Source: Anaerolineaceae bacterium UBA5838
Lineage (GTDB): Bacteria > Chloroflexota > Anaerolineae > Anaerolineales > Anaerolineaceae
Length of the DNA stretch: 51,041 nucleotides
Direction of reading: 5' to 3'
Assembly: GCA_002432795.1 (NCBI GenBank)
Contig: DJGU01000092.1
Location: 203-51,243, forward strand
Under the pieces are notes generated by a model. The model was not told where the DNA came from. It saw only the letters and a program-made list of their open reading frames with translations, and searched no databases. Positions within the stretch are counted from its first letter, which is position 1, and the number at the start of each line of letters is the position of its first letter. Positions 16,724-24,964 of the stretch are shown here, one piece after another. The translations under genes and the position numbers were made by a program.

Positions 16724-17431
16724 ATGCCTGATCACACGGAAATAGATTTATATAACTACGACGAATTCGTTCCTGAAAAATTTGAGCGTTGGATGAGATT
16801 TGACGATAGCCCACCGGTGGGAAAACTGGTGCCGGATTTTCCCTTATGGAATTTGGATCGATCCACAACCAGTTTGAAAACTGAAATCACTAAACATGCC
16901 TACACCATAGTCGAGTTTGGTAGTTTTACCTGACCATACTGCGGGCTGGCGTGCCCAGCCATGAATAAAGTTGCTGTGGATTTCGAAAACAGTGACATTG
17001 GATCGGTTTTTATCTATACCCATGAAGCCCATCCAGGCGAAAACTATCCCCATTTAACGAGTATGGATCAAAAGTTCCGTCACGCCGAGGCACTTCGTGA
17101 TGTTTATGGTGTTACACGGCGGATACTTCTGGACGCTTTGAATGGTGCGTGCCACAGGCACTTTGGTTCCATGCCAAACATGACCTGGATATTCAACCGC
17201 TCCGGGATACCTGTTTATAAATCCGATTGGTCAGATTCCCACAGCGTGAGGAACGCCCTGGAGTATTATCTGGAAATCCCCAATCGCAGAAAAGCCGGCG
17301 AGCGATTGGCTCCATTCCATGTGGAGCGCCTTGATTATCGCAACCAGGAAAGGGAGTTATTTTACGAGTCTCTGGAAAGGAATGGACCAAAGGCCGTCGC
17401 GGAGTTTCAAAAAGCTTTTCCATCAGGTTGA
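16724..17431 (+). CDS. Iodothyronine-deiodinase-like selenoprotein (Sec at TGA 16931)
   Basis: One gene read through an in-frame TGA: 235 residues with selenocysteine at position 70. Seen directly: the frame is open on both sides of TGA 16931-16933, giving FGSFT-U-PYCGLACPAM. Known: deiodinases have FGSCT-U-PPFM followed by a thioredoxin-like fold and an EAHP motif. Here IYTHEAHPGENY follows about 30 residues later, and C-terminal blocks (MPNMTWIFNRSGIPVYK) also fit. C73 gives a U-x-x-C pair, which the animal enzymes lack. A perfect hairpin after the TGA acts as a candidate bacterial SECIS. AAAGGAAA precedes ATG 16724, 14 bases after zwf. Substrate unknown: a peroxidase/thiol-redox or reductive dehalogenation role is possible. 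A nonsense-mutated Cys gene is unlikely, because the TGA lies exactly at the catalytic position. Confidence 0.85.
16931..16960 (+). promoter_or_regulatory. Candidate bacterial SECIS, first selenoprotein gene
   Basis: The TGA (16931-16933) is followed 10 bases later by a perfect 6-bp stem: GGCTGG (16944-16949), loop CGTGC (16950-16954), CCAGCC (16955-16960). Bacterial SECIS hairpins sit directly after the UGA and carry a G, often GU, in the apical loop for SelB binding. Spacing and loop fit that pattern. The same CGTG apex and spacing occur after the second selenoprotein TGA. Confidence 0.7.
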
Positions 17432-17476
17432 TAGAGTTCTATTGATAAACTTGGGATTTGGAGTACCTAATACCTG

Positions 17477-17482
17477 TATAAT
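17477..17482 (+). promoter_or_regulatory. TATAAT box, possible leaderless start
   Basis: A perfect TATAAT ends 6 bases before ATG 17489. Transcription would begin about 7 bases after the box, at the A of the ATG, implying a leaderless message. No convincing -35 box or ribosome binding site is present. The same arrangement precedes yqeY (TATAAT 34485-34490, ATG 34497). Confidence 0.35.
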
Positions 17483-17488
17483 TGAAGA

Positions 17489-17833
17489 ATGGTGGTACGC
17501 AGCGATTCCGGTTGGATAAACCTGATTAATTGCGAGCGTACATTGAGCAATCCCGTTTTTGCTGAGCTGTATGAGCTAATAGTTTCACTGTTGCCTGTTG
17601 GAGTAAAAGACAGCCGCTTTGAGTTTTGTGAGCAGGTAGAAGAACAAATAAAGGGAGTTGCAAACTTTACACTTGAATATGTTAGCGAGAATTTGCAAAA
17701 ATATGATGGGGGTACACCATTTTTAAAATGGGTATTGAATATTGCGGTACGGCAGTTGTTATACGAATTACGAGTTGAAAAATGGAAAATTGACTCAAAG
17801 GAGGAAGGCTTCCCACAAGTACCTGAAGAATGA
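17489..17833 (+). CDS. Sigma-70-like region 2 protein (first part of split sigma)
   Basis: 114 residues ending in TGA 17831-17833. The block FLKWVLNIAVRQLLYELRVE, about residues 78-97, matches sigma region 2 of the intact ECF sigma at 30252-30887 (FTTWVYTIAVRFALTEIRRA) and the preceding sequence aligns over its whole length, without region 4. The region-4 part follows in the same frame after the TGA. It could be the first subunit of a bipartite sigma (as with RsoA-SigO in Bacillus), a sigma with a nonsense mutation, or a recoded gene. No hairpin like those of the flanking selenoprotein genes is seen after this TGA, and no Cys-like catalytic position is expected there. Confidence 0.6.
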   Translation: MVVRSDSGWINLINCERTLSNPVFAELYELIVSLLPVGVKDSRFEFCEQVEEQIKGVANFTLEYVSENLQKYDGGTPFLKWVLNIAVRQLLYELRVEKWKIDSKEEGFPQVPEE

Positions 17834-17836
17834 CGC

Positions 17837-18082
17837 ATGATACTTTCTGAAAATGAGTTTTTGCAATTTACCCACAACTTGTTCAAACAAGAGCTTTCAG
17901 AGAGTCAACGAATCGCAATTCGCTCGATGGTGATGTTCAGAATGCCAAAAGAAGAGGTAATGCGATTATTACTGATGGAGCGTTGTGATTATTTTAAAAT
18001 GATCCATGATGCGCGCCTGAGAATTAAGCGGCGTTTACAAAATGATAGCGTCGTTGTTACAGAACAGCTGACAGACCTGTAG
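17837..18082 (+). CDS. Sigma-70-like region 4 protein (second part of split sigma)
   Basis: 81 residues starting 3 bases after the TGA of the region-2 part and in the same frame. LSESQRIAIRSMVMFRMP and the helix-turn-helix DYFKMIHDARLRIKRRL align with region 4 of the sigma at 30 kb (LTEKQRTALMAVAIHGIP; ALYKLLHDARLKLKRHM). No good ribosome binding site sits directly before the ATG, so expression would depend on reinitiation or readthrough. Lying between two selenoprotein genes, it is oriented to be co-transcribed with them. Confidence 0.55.
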   Translation: MILSENEFLQFTHNLFKQELSESQRIAIRSMVMFRMPKEEVMRLLLMERCDYFKMIHDARLRIKRRLQNDSVVVTEQLTDL

Positions 18083-18123
18083 ATCATCATCATAGTAGAA
18101 TACGCTTCAGTTTGGATTGAGAA

Positions 18124-19089
18124 ATGGACAAAAATCAAAAGGTGGAAAACCTCGAAGAATTTAAAGCCTCCTTTTCCTATGGAAAGAGGTCAGACTTAAA
18201 TTTTAAATTCCTCAAGGATTTGTCATCAGAAGAAGTTGGCTCTTTTTTTTCAGACTTATTCGGAAAAATCGGGGAAACACTAAATGATGGAAATATCAAC
18301 CGCTTAGTGAATCAAGTTATTGAGTGGCAAACAAGTGTCTATTCAAAACCAGGAAGGTATCTTTATGCTGATGTCCCATTTTCTCCATTACAGAAACCCC
18401 TTTCCCAGTCTCGATTGGCATTATTAACTTCCAGCGGTCACTTTGTGGCAGGGGATGACCCAAATCCTCTTGGCGTGGAGAACATGACTCAGACCGAAGC
18501 TGAGTTGAGAATTTCTGAGTTTTTAAGGGCGGTTCCACAGCTTTCGGAAGTCCCAATTGACACACCAGAAGATTCTTTGCGGGTCAGACACGGCGGCTAT
18601 GATATTAGTGGAGCCGTGAAAGATCCCAATGTCAATTTTCCAATAACGCGTTTACGAGAGATGCAGTCTAATGGCATGATCGGAGATCTATTCCCGATTG
18701 CGTTTTCCTTTGTTGGCGCTTGCTCGCAGTTGCAGTTGACAAAGAGATCAGGTCCAGCATGGGTGAAAAAATTCAAGTCCCTGGGTATCGAGGGAATGAT
18801 CCTGGTTCCAGTCTGACCAGTCTGTCATGTGTCCGTGGGACACATTGCGCGTATGCTTGAAGAAAGCGGGATATCCACTGTGGTAGTTTGTTCAGAAATA
18901 TTTCGTGAAAAAATGCTGGCCATGAACTTGCCTCGCATCCTTTTTACCCATACCCCTTTAGGTCGACCTTTAGGTGCTCCAGGGAATAAAGCCACCCAAA
19001 CAGATATTTTAGTATCAGCACTTGAATTGCTTGAATCCGCTCAAAGGGGAGGTAGCGTGGTAGACAGCCTTGCTTCGTATTTCCGGTAA
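18124..19089 (+). CDS. Glycine/betaine reductase selenoprotein B-like protein (Sec at TGA 18814)
   Basis: 321 residues read through TGA 18814-18816, with selenocysteine at 231 in ILVPV-U-PVCHVSVGHIARMLEESGI (U-x-x-C). Established: GrdB, PrdB and their relatives carry Sec at this site, upstream of a conserved helix ending in ...EEAGIPTV. The sequences before (GGYDISGAVKDPNVNFPITRL, about 160-180) and after (PRILFTHTPLGRPLGAPG) the TGA match the widespread 'selenoprotein B family' proteins found outside Stickland fermenters. The true Grd complex subunits (GrdA, GrdC, GrdD) are not present, so glycine reductase activity is unlikely. A redox role on a small thiol or carbonyl adduct is possible. 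The gene starts at ATG 18124. A perfect hairpin follows the TGA. Confidence 0.85.
18814..18845 (+). promoter_or_regulatory. Candidate bacterial SECIS, second selenoprotein gene
   Basis: After TGA 18814-18816 a perfect 8-bp stem forms: ATGTGTCC (18827-18834), apex GTG, GGACACAT (18838-18845). The stem begins 10 bases after the TGA, as at 16931. Reading the closing C-G pair as part of the loop gives CGTGG, nearly the CGTGC loop of the first element. Confidence 0.75.
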
Positions 19090-19161
19090 GTAGATTAATT
19101 TCGTAGGAATATCGTCAGCTTTCACAGTTAACAATAGACAGTAAAGTAAATAAACCGGGGG

Positions 19162-19425
19162 TTGACCTTTTTGGCAGCAGTTGTTCCAGGTATTGTATCC
19201 ACGCTAGTTTTCAGGGTGGTTTTGCTTTTAGCCCCCCAGATGGAAATGCTGAAAATAGATATGGGATCCCTTCCAGCAAGTAAGGACAAGAAGGAAGGCA
19301 AGCCATTATTCGGATGGCTGGAACATCTCATGATTGGTATTGTCTTTGCAGACAACCTTTCATTGCAGTGGGGATTTTATGGGGAAAAGGTAAGAAAACA
19401 ACCCGCTTTGCAGTCAATTGACTAA
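19162..19425 (+). pseudogene. Fragment of a small membrane protein (DUF6789-like)
   Basis: 87 codons from a TTG start with GGGGG just upstream. A hydrophobic segment at about 3-23 is followed by a polar linker and GWLEHLMIGIVFA, a pattern seen in DUF6789-type membrane proteins, which are longer and continue with more helices. After residue about 62 the sequence turns polar and ends, so the 3' part seems lost or out of frame. Could also be a genuine short protein. Low certainty. Confidence 0.35.
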
Positions 19426-19447
19426 TACGAAAACATAAGGAGATGTT

Positions 19448-19963
19448 ATGAACACCTTGCGACATTTTAGAAAAGAAAAAGATGAGTTTTTTGCAGACCA
19501 TCCACAAAGTCCGCTAACGCATGAACAGAAACACAGCTTTGAAGGGTTAAACTACTTTCCTGAAAACCCCGGCTTGAAACTGACGGTTAGGGTTGAGGAA
19601 TTTGCAGAAAAAGAACAGATCACCATGCAAACTTCCACCGGGGATATATTGACCTACCAAAGATATGGCCGTTTCCAATTCAATATAGAAGGGCAGCCAG
19701 CAGAACTCACGATCTATTCAAGTGAAGATGAATACTTTTTACCCTTCGCAGATGCTCTGGCTGGCGAAGAAACCTACGGGGCTGGACGCTATCTGGAGCC
19801 TCATTCGCTCGGAAACGGAATGTTCTTGATTGATTTCAATTATGCGTACAACCCCTACTGTGCCTACAATGCGCGTTGGTCCTGCCCCATTACTCCAGCT
19901 GAAAACCGTTTGAGGGTCCCGATTCGAGCTGGCGAGAAAATATTCGAGACTCACGATTTGTAG
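19448..19963 (+). CDS. DUF1684 protein
   Basis: 171 residues. Typical DUF1684 blocks: an Arg/Lys-rich start with KDEFF, SPLTHEQKHSFEGLNYFP, GAGRYLEP, and FNYAYNPYCAYNARWSCPIT followed by ENRLRVPI and AGEK. The Cys-containing block near the C-terminus is the family hallmark. Function is not established. There is no signal peptide. AAGGAGA precedes the ATG. It lies between the selenoprotein genes and the membrane gene cluster. Confidence 0.8.
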   Translation: MNTLRHFRKEKDEFFADHPQSPLTHEQKHSFEGLNYFPENPGLKLTVRVEEFAEKEQITMQTSTGDILTYQRYGRFQFNIEGQPAELTIYSSEDEYFLPFADALAGEETYGAGRYLEPHSLGNGMFLIDFNYAYNPYCAYNARWSCPITPAENRLRVPIRAGEKIFETHDL

Positions 19964-20009
19964 AATTAGCATATCGTCAATTCACTTTTTGATAACGGTA
20001 AATTACGCG

Positions 20010-20633
20010 ATGTTTGATCAAATTCTGCGAATTCCAAAAGAAAAGGTCCTTGAACCTCTGGCTCAAGGACCTTTGAAAAACACCAATCCGACAACAATGA
20101 CTGTAATCGCCTGTGGGGTTAGTGTAGCTGCTGGTGTAACGGCGTGGCAAGGTCAAACCGGTCTGACGCTTGGTCTTTGGTTCCTGAACAGGTTTCTGGA
20201 TGGATTAGATGGAACAATCGCCAGGGTTAATCATAAGCAGAGCGATTTTGGCGGGTATCTGGATATTGTTCTGGATATGGTCGCATATGTTTCCATTCCC
20301 CTGGGAATGGCTCTTGGAATGAATGAAAAGAATGTATTTTTAGCTCTGGCGTTATTATTTGCCGCTTTTTACATCAATAGCGCAGCCTGGATGATGTTGG
20401 CAGCCAATCTTGAAAAACGCGGTCAAGGAGCAACAACAAAAAAGGAATTCACGACAGTGACCATGCCCAGAGCGATTATCGAAGGCGGAGAGACCATTCT
20501 TTTTTACTCATTATTCATCTTATTTCCAGAGCGGTTGACAATTTTGTTTGGCTTATTGGCAGTCCTGGTCTTAGCATCAGCAACTCTCCAAGTGAGCTGG
20601 GCTCACCGTAACATACGAGAAAAAATAGGATAA
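20010..20633 (+). CDS. CDP-alcohol phosphatidyltransferase family protein
   Basis: 207 residues from ATG 20010. A TTG at 19989 is also in frame, and neither has a strong ribosome binding site. The complete family motif D-G-x2-A-R-x8-G-x3-D-x3-D is visible (LDGTIARVNHKQSDFGGYLD continuing IVLDM), so it should catalyse transfer of a phosphatidyl or related group from a CDP-linked donor to an alcohol in the membrane. Several hydrophobic segments flank the motif. The acceptor cannot be told. E. coli YnjF, encoded in the ynj locus, belongs to the same family. The TVP38 gene follows after 6 bases. Confidence 0.85.
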   Translation: MFDQILRIPKEKVLEPLAQGPLKNTNPTTMTVIACGVSVAAGVTAWQGQTGLTLGLWFLNRFLDGLDGTIARVNHKQSDFGGYLDIVLDMVAYVSIPLGMALGMNEKNVFLALALLFAAFYINSAAWMMLAANLEKRGQGATTKKEFTTVTMPRAIIEGGETILFYSLFILFPERLTILFGLLAVLVLASATLQVSWAHRNIREKIG

Positions 20634-20639
20634 TGCCAC

Positions 20640-21347
20640 GTGAAAAAAGAAAACAAATTACCAGAAAATCAATCCTGGATGCACAGGAGTGGGAGGAAAA
20701 TCGCAGCTCTTGTTTTTTGGATGGCGGTTTTAGTTGGCTATCAGGTCTATGTTTATAAGAATGGGCTCACTGCAGTATCAGTAATGAATCAATTGCTGGG
20801 ATTAATGACCGATCGTTTTTGGGGTCCACTTATTTATATTTTGCTATATTCAATCAGACCCCTTATTCTCTTCCCTTCAACCTTTCTTACATTGGCAGGC
20901 GGTTTTCTTTTTGGACCAGTTTTGGGAGTCCTTTATACTATTGTGGCCAGTAACACTTCTGCCACAATTGCATTCCTTGTGGGGAAGTATTTTGGACAGG
21001 GAATTATTAAAGAGGGTTCCTCAAGCAATTTCATCCAAAGATATGCTGAGCGGATGCGCGAAAATAGCTTTGCTACTGTTATCGTGATGAGATTTATCTT
21101 CTTACCATATGATCTGGTGAACTATCTTGCCGGTTTTCTGCGGATCCGTTGGAGACCCTTTATGTTAGCTACTCTTCTTGGATCAATTCCAGGAACTATT
21201 GCCTTTATTTTGGCAGGAGCATCATTTGAACGATTTGAGGGCGGTGTGCCAAAACTCAATCCTGCGACATTAGCAGCTTCGATCATCATCTTTATCGGTA
21301 GTTTACTTCTGTCGCGATTCTTTAAAAAACGTGAGGAAATTGCATAA
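20640..21347 (+). CDS. TVP38/TMEM64 (DedA-like, VTT domain) membrane protein
   Basis: 235 residues. One helix at about 21-40, then the VTT core: LFPSTFLTLAGGFLFGPVLG, GKYFG, VIVMRFIFLPYDLVNYLAGF, and PGTIAFILAG. Relatives include E. coli YdjX and YdjZ; members of the wider superfamily move lipids or lipid carriers across membranes. GTG start 6 bases after the previous stop, with TAGGA upstream. Its TAA overlaps the ATG of the disulfide oxidoreductase by one base (TAATG). TVP38 domains are also found fused to such oxidoreductases in other bacteria, which supports a joint function. Confidence 0.85.
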   Translation: MKKENKLPENQSWMHRSGRKIAALVFWMAVLVGYQVYVYKNGLTAVSVMNQLLGLMTDRFWGPLIYILLYSIRPLILFPSTFLTLAGGFLFGPVLGVLYTIVASNTSATIAFLVGKYFGQGIIKEGSSSNFIQRYAERMRENSFATVIVMRFIFLPYDLVNYLAGFLRIRWRPFMLATLLGSIPGTIAFILAGASFERFEGGVPKLNPATLAASIIIFIGSLLLSRFFKKREEIA

Positions 21348-22756
21348 TGAAAAATGAAAATTTCGAGAACATTGTTATTGGTGCTGGTTCAGGCGGGTTG
21401 ACAGTTGCGATTGGATTGGCAATGCAAGGTAAAAAGGTTGCACTGATTGAATCAAATCATGTGGGAGGGGACTGCACCAACGTTGGTTGCATTCCGTCAA
21501 AAACACTTATTCATCTTGCGGCAAATTACCAACCTGGAGATGATATTGGAAAGATACTGGAAAAAGTTACACAAAAAAGAGACGATCTTCGGATCAAAGA
21601 AACAGATGAAGTTGGAAAGATAGACAATCTTCATTTGATATTCGGTCAAGCCCGATTCACCGGTCCTAAAATGATCCGGATCAGCAGTGACGATAAACCA
21701 GCGAGAGAGATAACGGGGAAGAACGTCATCATTGCGACAGGCGCACGCCCACGATTGTTGGACATTCCTGGACTTCCAGTTGATAGAATGCTGACAAATG
21801 AGTCTTTGTTTGACATCACCACCATTCCCGATCACCTTGCCATAATTGGAGCGGGTATCATAGCGATCGAATTGGCGTTTGCTTTTCGCAAGTTAGGCAC
21901 AAAAGTGAGCTTAATCGCCCTGGATCCACGAGCCTTACCCACCTATAGCCCGGATGTCTCGGCAGCAATACAGCCAGAGCTTGATAAGTTAGGTATTGAA
22001 ACACACTACAATGCTACAGGGGACTCTTTTGATGAGAGCACACATACTCTCACAATACGTTCTGCTCAAAATACGTATCCATTAAATGATGTAGATAAAG
22101 TGCTTATAGCAATTGGACGGATTCGAAATATTGACAACTTAGGGCTCGACTCAGCGGGGGTTTTGTGGGGGAAAACCGGGATTATAGTCGACGGCTTTGG
22201 ACGGACGAACGTAAAAGGCGTATACGCAGTAGGTGATGTCACCCCTACATCTGCCTTCACACACTCAGCGAACGCACAAGGACGAAGAGTTGTCCAAAAA
22301 ATTGCTTTTCCGTGGCTGCCATTAAAAAAATCTGAACCATTGGTTCCCACCTCCGTTTTTAGTGATCCAGAAATTGCAACGGTTGGCCTTTCGCAGTCGC
22401 AAATTAACAAGAAATATCACAGCAATCTCATCAAAAGTTTGCGCGTTGATCTAAAATCGCTCGACCGGGGGTACACGGATGATGTTGAAAATGGTTTTAT
22501 CCATGTAGATGTAATTCGTCTGACTGGCAGAATTCTTGGGGCAACCATCGTCGGTCCACGGGCTTCAGAAATGATTTCATTTTTCACCCTGGCCATAAGT
22601 CAAAAGATCAGCCTTTACAAATTGTTCCCCCTGGTCTACCCTTACCCAACCTATTCGAGTGGCATATTGGATATTGCGGATAATTATCTCAAGGAAACAT
22701 TGCAAAACTTGCCGCTAGAACTGTTGAATTTCTTACGCTATCGACTAATGAAGTAA
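21347..22756 (+). CDS. FAD-dependent disulfide oxidoreductase (mercuric-reductase-like)
   Basis: 469 residues of the dihydrolipoyl dehydrogenase / glutathione reductase / MerA family. GAGSGGLTVAIGLA binds FAD, GGDCTNVGCIPSKTLIH has the redox pair C-x4-C, GAGIIAIELAFAF binds NAD(P)H, and AVGDVTPTSAFTHSA is the second FAD contact. The C-terminal dimer domain (PTSVFSDPEIATVGLS) is present. There is no heavy-metal domain and no C-terminal Cys pair as in true MerA. Its substrate may be a low-molecular thiol, a selenol or a partner protein. Co-translated with the TVP38 gene. Confidence 0.85.
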   Translation: MKNENFENIVIGAGSGGLTVAIGLAMQGKKVALIESNHVGGDCTNVGCIPSKTLIHLAANYQPGDDIGKILEKVTQKRDDLRIKETDEVGKIDNLHLIFGQARFTGPKMIRISSDDKPAREITGKNVIIATGARPRLLDIPGLPVDRMLTNESLFDITTIPDHLAIIGAGIIAIELAFAFRKLGTKVSLIALDPRALPTYSPDVSAAIQPELDKLGIETHYNATGDSFDESTHTLTIRSAQNTYPLNDVDKVLIAIGRIRNIDNLGLDSAGVLWGKTGIIVDGFGRTNVKGVYAVGDVTPTSAFTHSANAQGRRVVQKIAFPWLPLKKSEPLVPTSVFSDPEIATVGLSQSQINKKYHSNLIKSLRVDLKSLDRGYTDDVENGFIHVDVIRLTGRILGATIVGPRASEMISFFTLAISQKISLYKLFPLVYPYPTYSSGILDIADNYLKETLQNLPLELLNFLRYRLMK

Positions 22757-22817
22757 AGTAAGAAAATTCGACGTTCTCTCGTCTATAAGTTAACTAATAT
22801 AATAAAGGAATATGATT

Positions 22818-24080
22818 ATGAGAAAATTAATAGCACTGCTAATTCTTTCTGTTTTTGCATTGTCTGCCTGTACATCGATCGTGCAAACCCAAATAGTCTC
22901 TTCAGAATCGTTTGATATTAATAATTGGGACAGTATTGTTGCTGCCGCCAATGGTCAAACAGTGAACTGGTATATTTGGGGTGGGTCTGAATCAATCAAT
23001 AGCTTCGTCGATAATTTTTATGGAGAAGCGCTTAAGGACCGCTACAATATCACTTTAAATCGCGTTCCAGTCGCAGACACAGTGGATGCAGTCAATCAAG
23101 TCTTGAGCGAAAAGCAAGCGGGAAAGGATCCTGGCGCTGTTGACCTGATCTGGATCAATGGAGAGAATTTTGCCACATTAAAGCAGGCTGATTTGCTCTA
23201 CAGGGATTGGGCAAACAAACTCCCCAACAGTCAATATGTCAACTGGGATAATCCCGCCATAAACCGGGACTTTGGGACTCCGGTAGATTTTCAAGAAAGC
23301 CCATGGTCTTCTGCGCAGTTCCAATTTATCTATGATTCTGCCAGAATGCAGCCGGAGGAATTACCCCGTTCGTATGCTCAACTAAAAAACTGGGCGATCA
23401 AGAATCCGGGACGGTTTACTTATATTGCTCCTGGTCCGGGCGCGTTCCAGGGAACCCGTTTCGTGAAGGGTGCACTATTTGAGATCAGTGGTGGCGCAGA
23501 CCAATGGGCAACCTTCGACCAAACCACCTGGGATAAATGGTCCCCTGAATTGTGGGCATACTTCAATGAAATTAAACCTTATCTATGGCGCCAGGGCGAG
23601 ACTTATCCAAAAGATGAGAATGAGTTACACAGCCTGTTTGCCAACAAAGAAGTCGATTTTAGTATCACCCAGGCAATTGTTGGAGCAGGCGCGTTGGTAG
23701 AACAGGGATTAGTTCCTCAAACATCAAAGGCATTTGTTTTCGAAGACTACATGATTGGTGACTTCAATTATGTGGGAATTCCATCTAACGCTCCCAATAA
23801 AGCGGCAGCTCTTGTGCTGGCTAATTTGATCCTTGAACCAGAATTCCAGGCTGCACAGATCTTACCTGAAAATGGGTTTGGTTTGGGCTTTGGCATTGAT
23901 ATTAATCAGGTTACAGATACTGCGTCCACGACCCTTTTAGCAGACGCGTCCAAAAAACTGGGCGACGCTGCAACATCACCTTCTGATCTGGCGAAATCAT
24001 TGGTTGGTGATTCAGCCGCACAATATCAAAGCCTGATAGAAGAAGGTTGGCGCCAATATGTACTTCTCAATTCGAAATAA
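22818..24080 (+). CDS. ABC transporter substrate-binding lipoprotein (YnjB-like)
   Basis: 420 residues from ATG 22818, which has AAAGGA at a better distance than ATG 22812. Lipoprotein signal peptide LLILSVFALSAC with Cys 18 as the lipidated residue. The mature protein begins with a long spacer, then VNWYIWGGSESINSFVDNF, typical of E. coli YnjB and the PotD/iron-binding superfamily. Ligand unknown; the YnjBCD system has no firmly established substrate. First gene of a four-gene transporter unit. Confidence 0.85.
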   Translation: MRKLIALLILSVFALSACTSIVQTQIVSSESFDINNWDSIVAAANGQTVNWYIWGGSESINSFVDNFYGEALKDRYNITLNRVPVADTVDAVNQVLSEKQAGKDPGAVDLIWINGENFATLKQADLLYRDWANKLPNSQYVNWDNPAINRDFGTPVDFQESPWSSAQFQFIYDSARMQPEELPRSYAQLKNWAIKNPGRFTYIAPGPGAFQGTRFVKGALFEISGGADQWATFDQTTWDKWSPELWAYFNEIKPYLWRQGETYPKDENELHSLFANKEVDFSITQAIVGAGALVEQGLVPQTSKAFVFEDYMIGDFNYVGIPSNAPNKAAALVLANLILEPEFQAAQILPENGFGLGFGIDINQVTDTASTTLLADASKKLGDAATSPSDLAKSLVGDSAAQYQSLIEEGWRQYVLLNSK

Positions 24081-24082
24081 GG

Positions 24083-24961
24083 ATGAATAAGCAGTCGAAT
24101 TTTTCTCCTCCATGGCTTAGTCTGGCCCCAGCAATCGCAATAATTGGATTATTGTTTGGGGTCAGCGTGCTTTATGGTTTGGCGCAAAGCTTCGGAATTC
24201 TCACGGGAACTGAACAAGAAGCACTAAACCTGGACGCGTATCGCAATGTATTTGCCGGTCAAGGACCTGCAGGACGGGAGTTCTGGTCTTCCTTCGGCTT
24301 CTCTCTTTGGATTGCCGGGATATCTACTTTTGTGTCTGCAATAGGCGGGTTCTTCGTTGCCGTTTGGCTCAATGGTCGTCGAGGCAGGGGGAGCCGCGGT
24401 GATACTCTCGCATTAAACTGGAATTTAGCATTCCCTCATTTGGTCTGGGCAATCGGTTTGTTGTTGTTTTTTTCACAAAGCGGTTTGCTCGCGCGCATAT
24501 TAGCATCAATGGGTATTATCCAAACGCCGAGCCAATTCCCTGTTCTGGTTCGTGATCGACTTGGAATAGGTATTATTGTCGATTACATATCAAAGGAAAT
24601 CCCATTTCTGGCGTTAATTGTCTTAGCCGTATTGCGTTCTCAGGCAGAAAACTTTGAGGTTGTAGCTGAGAATTTAGGGGCATCGCGTTGGCAGCGCTTG
24701 AGGTATGTCACCATCCCACAGGTCTTGCCATCCTTATTGTCTGGATCGCTGCTGGTATTTGCTTTTGTTTTTAGTGCCTATGAGGTTCCAGCACTTTTAG
24801 GAGTTAGATATCCAAGAATGCTGCCAGTTCTGGCATTGGAGTTTTTCACAAATCCTGATCTGAACAGCCGCGCAGAAGGAATGGTGATCAGCCTGGCTAT
24901 TACCGTGGTGGTGATGATTATCGCTGCGATCAGTATCAAATTTGAAAAGAAGATTGGCTGA
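24083..24961 (+). CDS. ABC transporter permease, first module
   Basis: 292 residues from ATG 24083, two bases after the lipoprotein stop. Multiple membrane helices. The cytoplasmic coupling motif EAA-like block ENLGASRWQRLRYVTIPQVLP interacts with the ATPase. Family: binding-protein-dependent permease of the spermidine/iron/thiamine type. In E. coli YnjC both modules are in a single long protein; here they are separate genes. Confidence 0.85.
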   Translation: MNKQSNFSPPWLSLAPAIAIIGLLFGVSVLYGLAQSFGILTGTEQEALNLDAYRNVFAGQGPAGREFWSSFGFSLWIAGISTFVSAIGGFFVAVWLNGRRGRGSRGDTLALNWNLAFPHLVWAIGLLLFFSQSGLLARILASMGIIQTPSQFPVLVRDRLGIGIIVDYISKEIPFLALIVLAVLRSQAENFEVVAENLGASRWQRLRYVTIPQVLPSLLSGSLLVFAFVFSAYEVPALLGVRYPRMLPVLALEFFTNPDLNSRAEGMVISLAITVVVMIIAAISIKFEKKIG

Positions 24962-24964
24962 CGG

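Noticed and set aside
17831..17880. Third selenocysteine site in the split sigma
   Set aside because: No stable hairpin at the spacing seen in the two selenoprotein genes, and the site lies in a variable linker where no Cys or Sec would be expected.
16931..18816. General reassignment of TGA to an amino acid
   Set aside because: TGA serves as the normal stop in many genes here (for example zwf, the GH63-like gene, fully framed by conserved ends), and in-frame TGA occurs only at three places.
21347..22756. True mercuric reductase
   Set aside because: Only the general disulfide oxidoreductase motifs are present; the C-terminal Cys pair and the metal-binding domain of MerA are missing and no mer genes are near.
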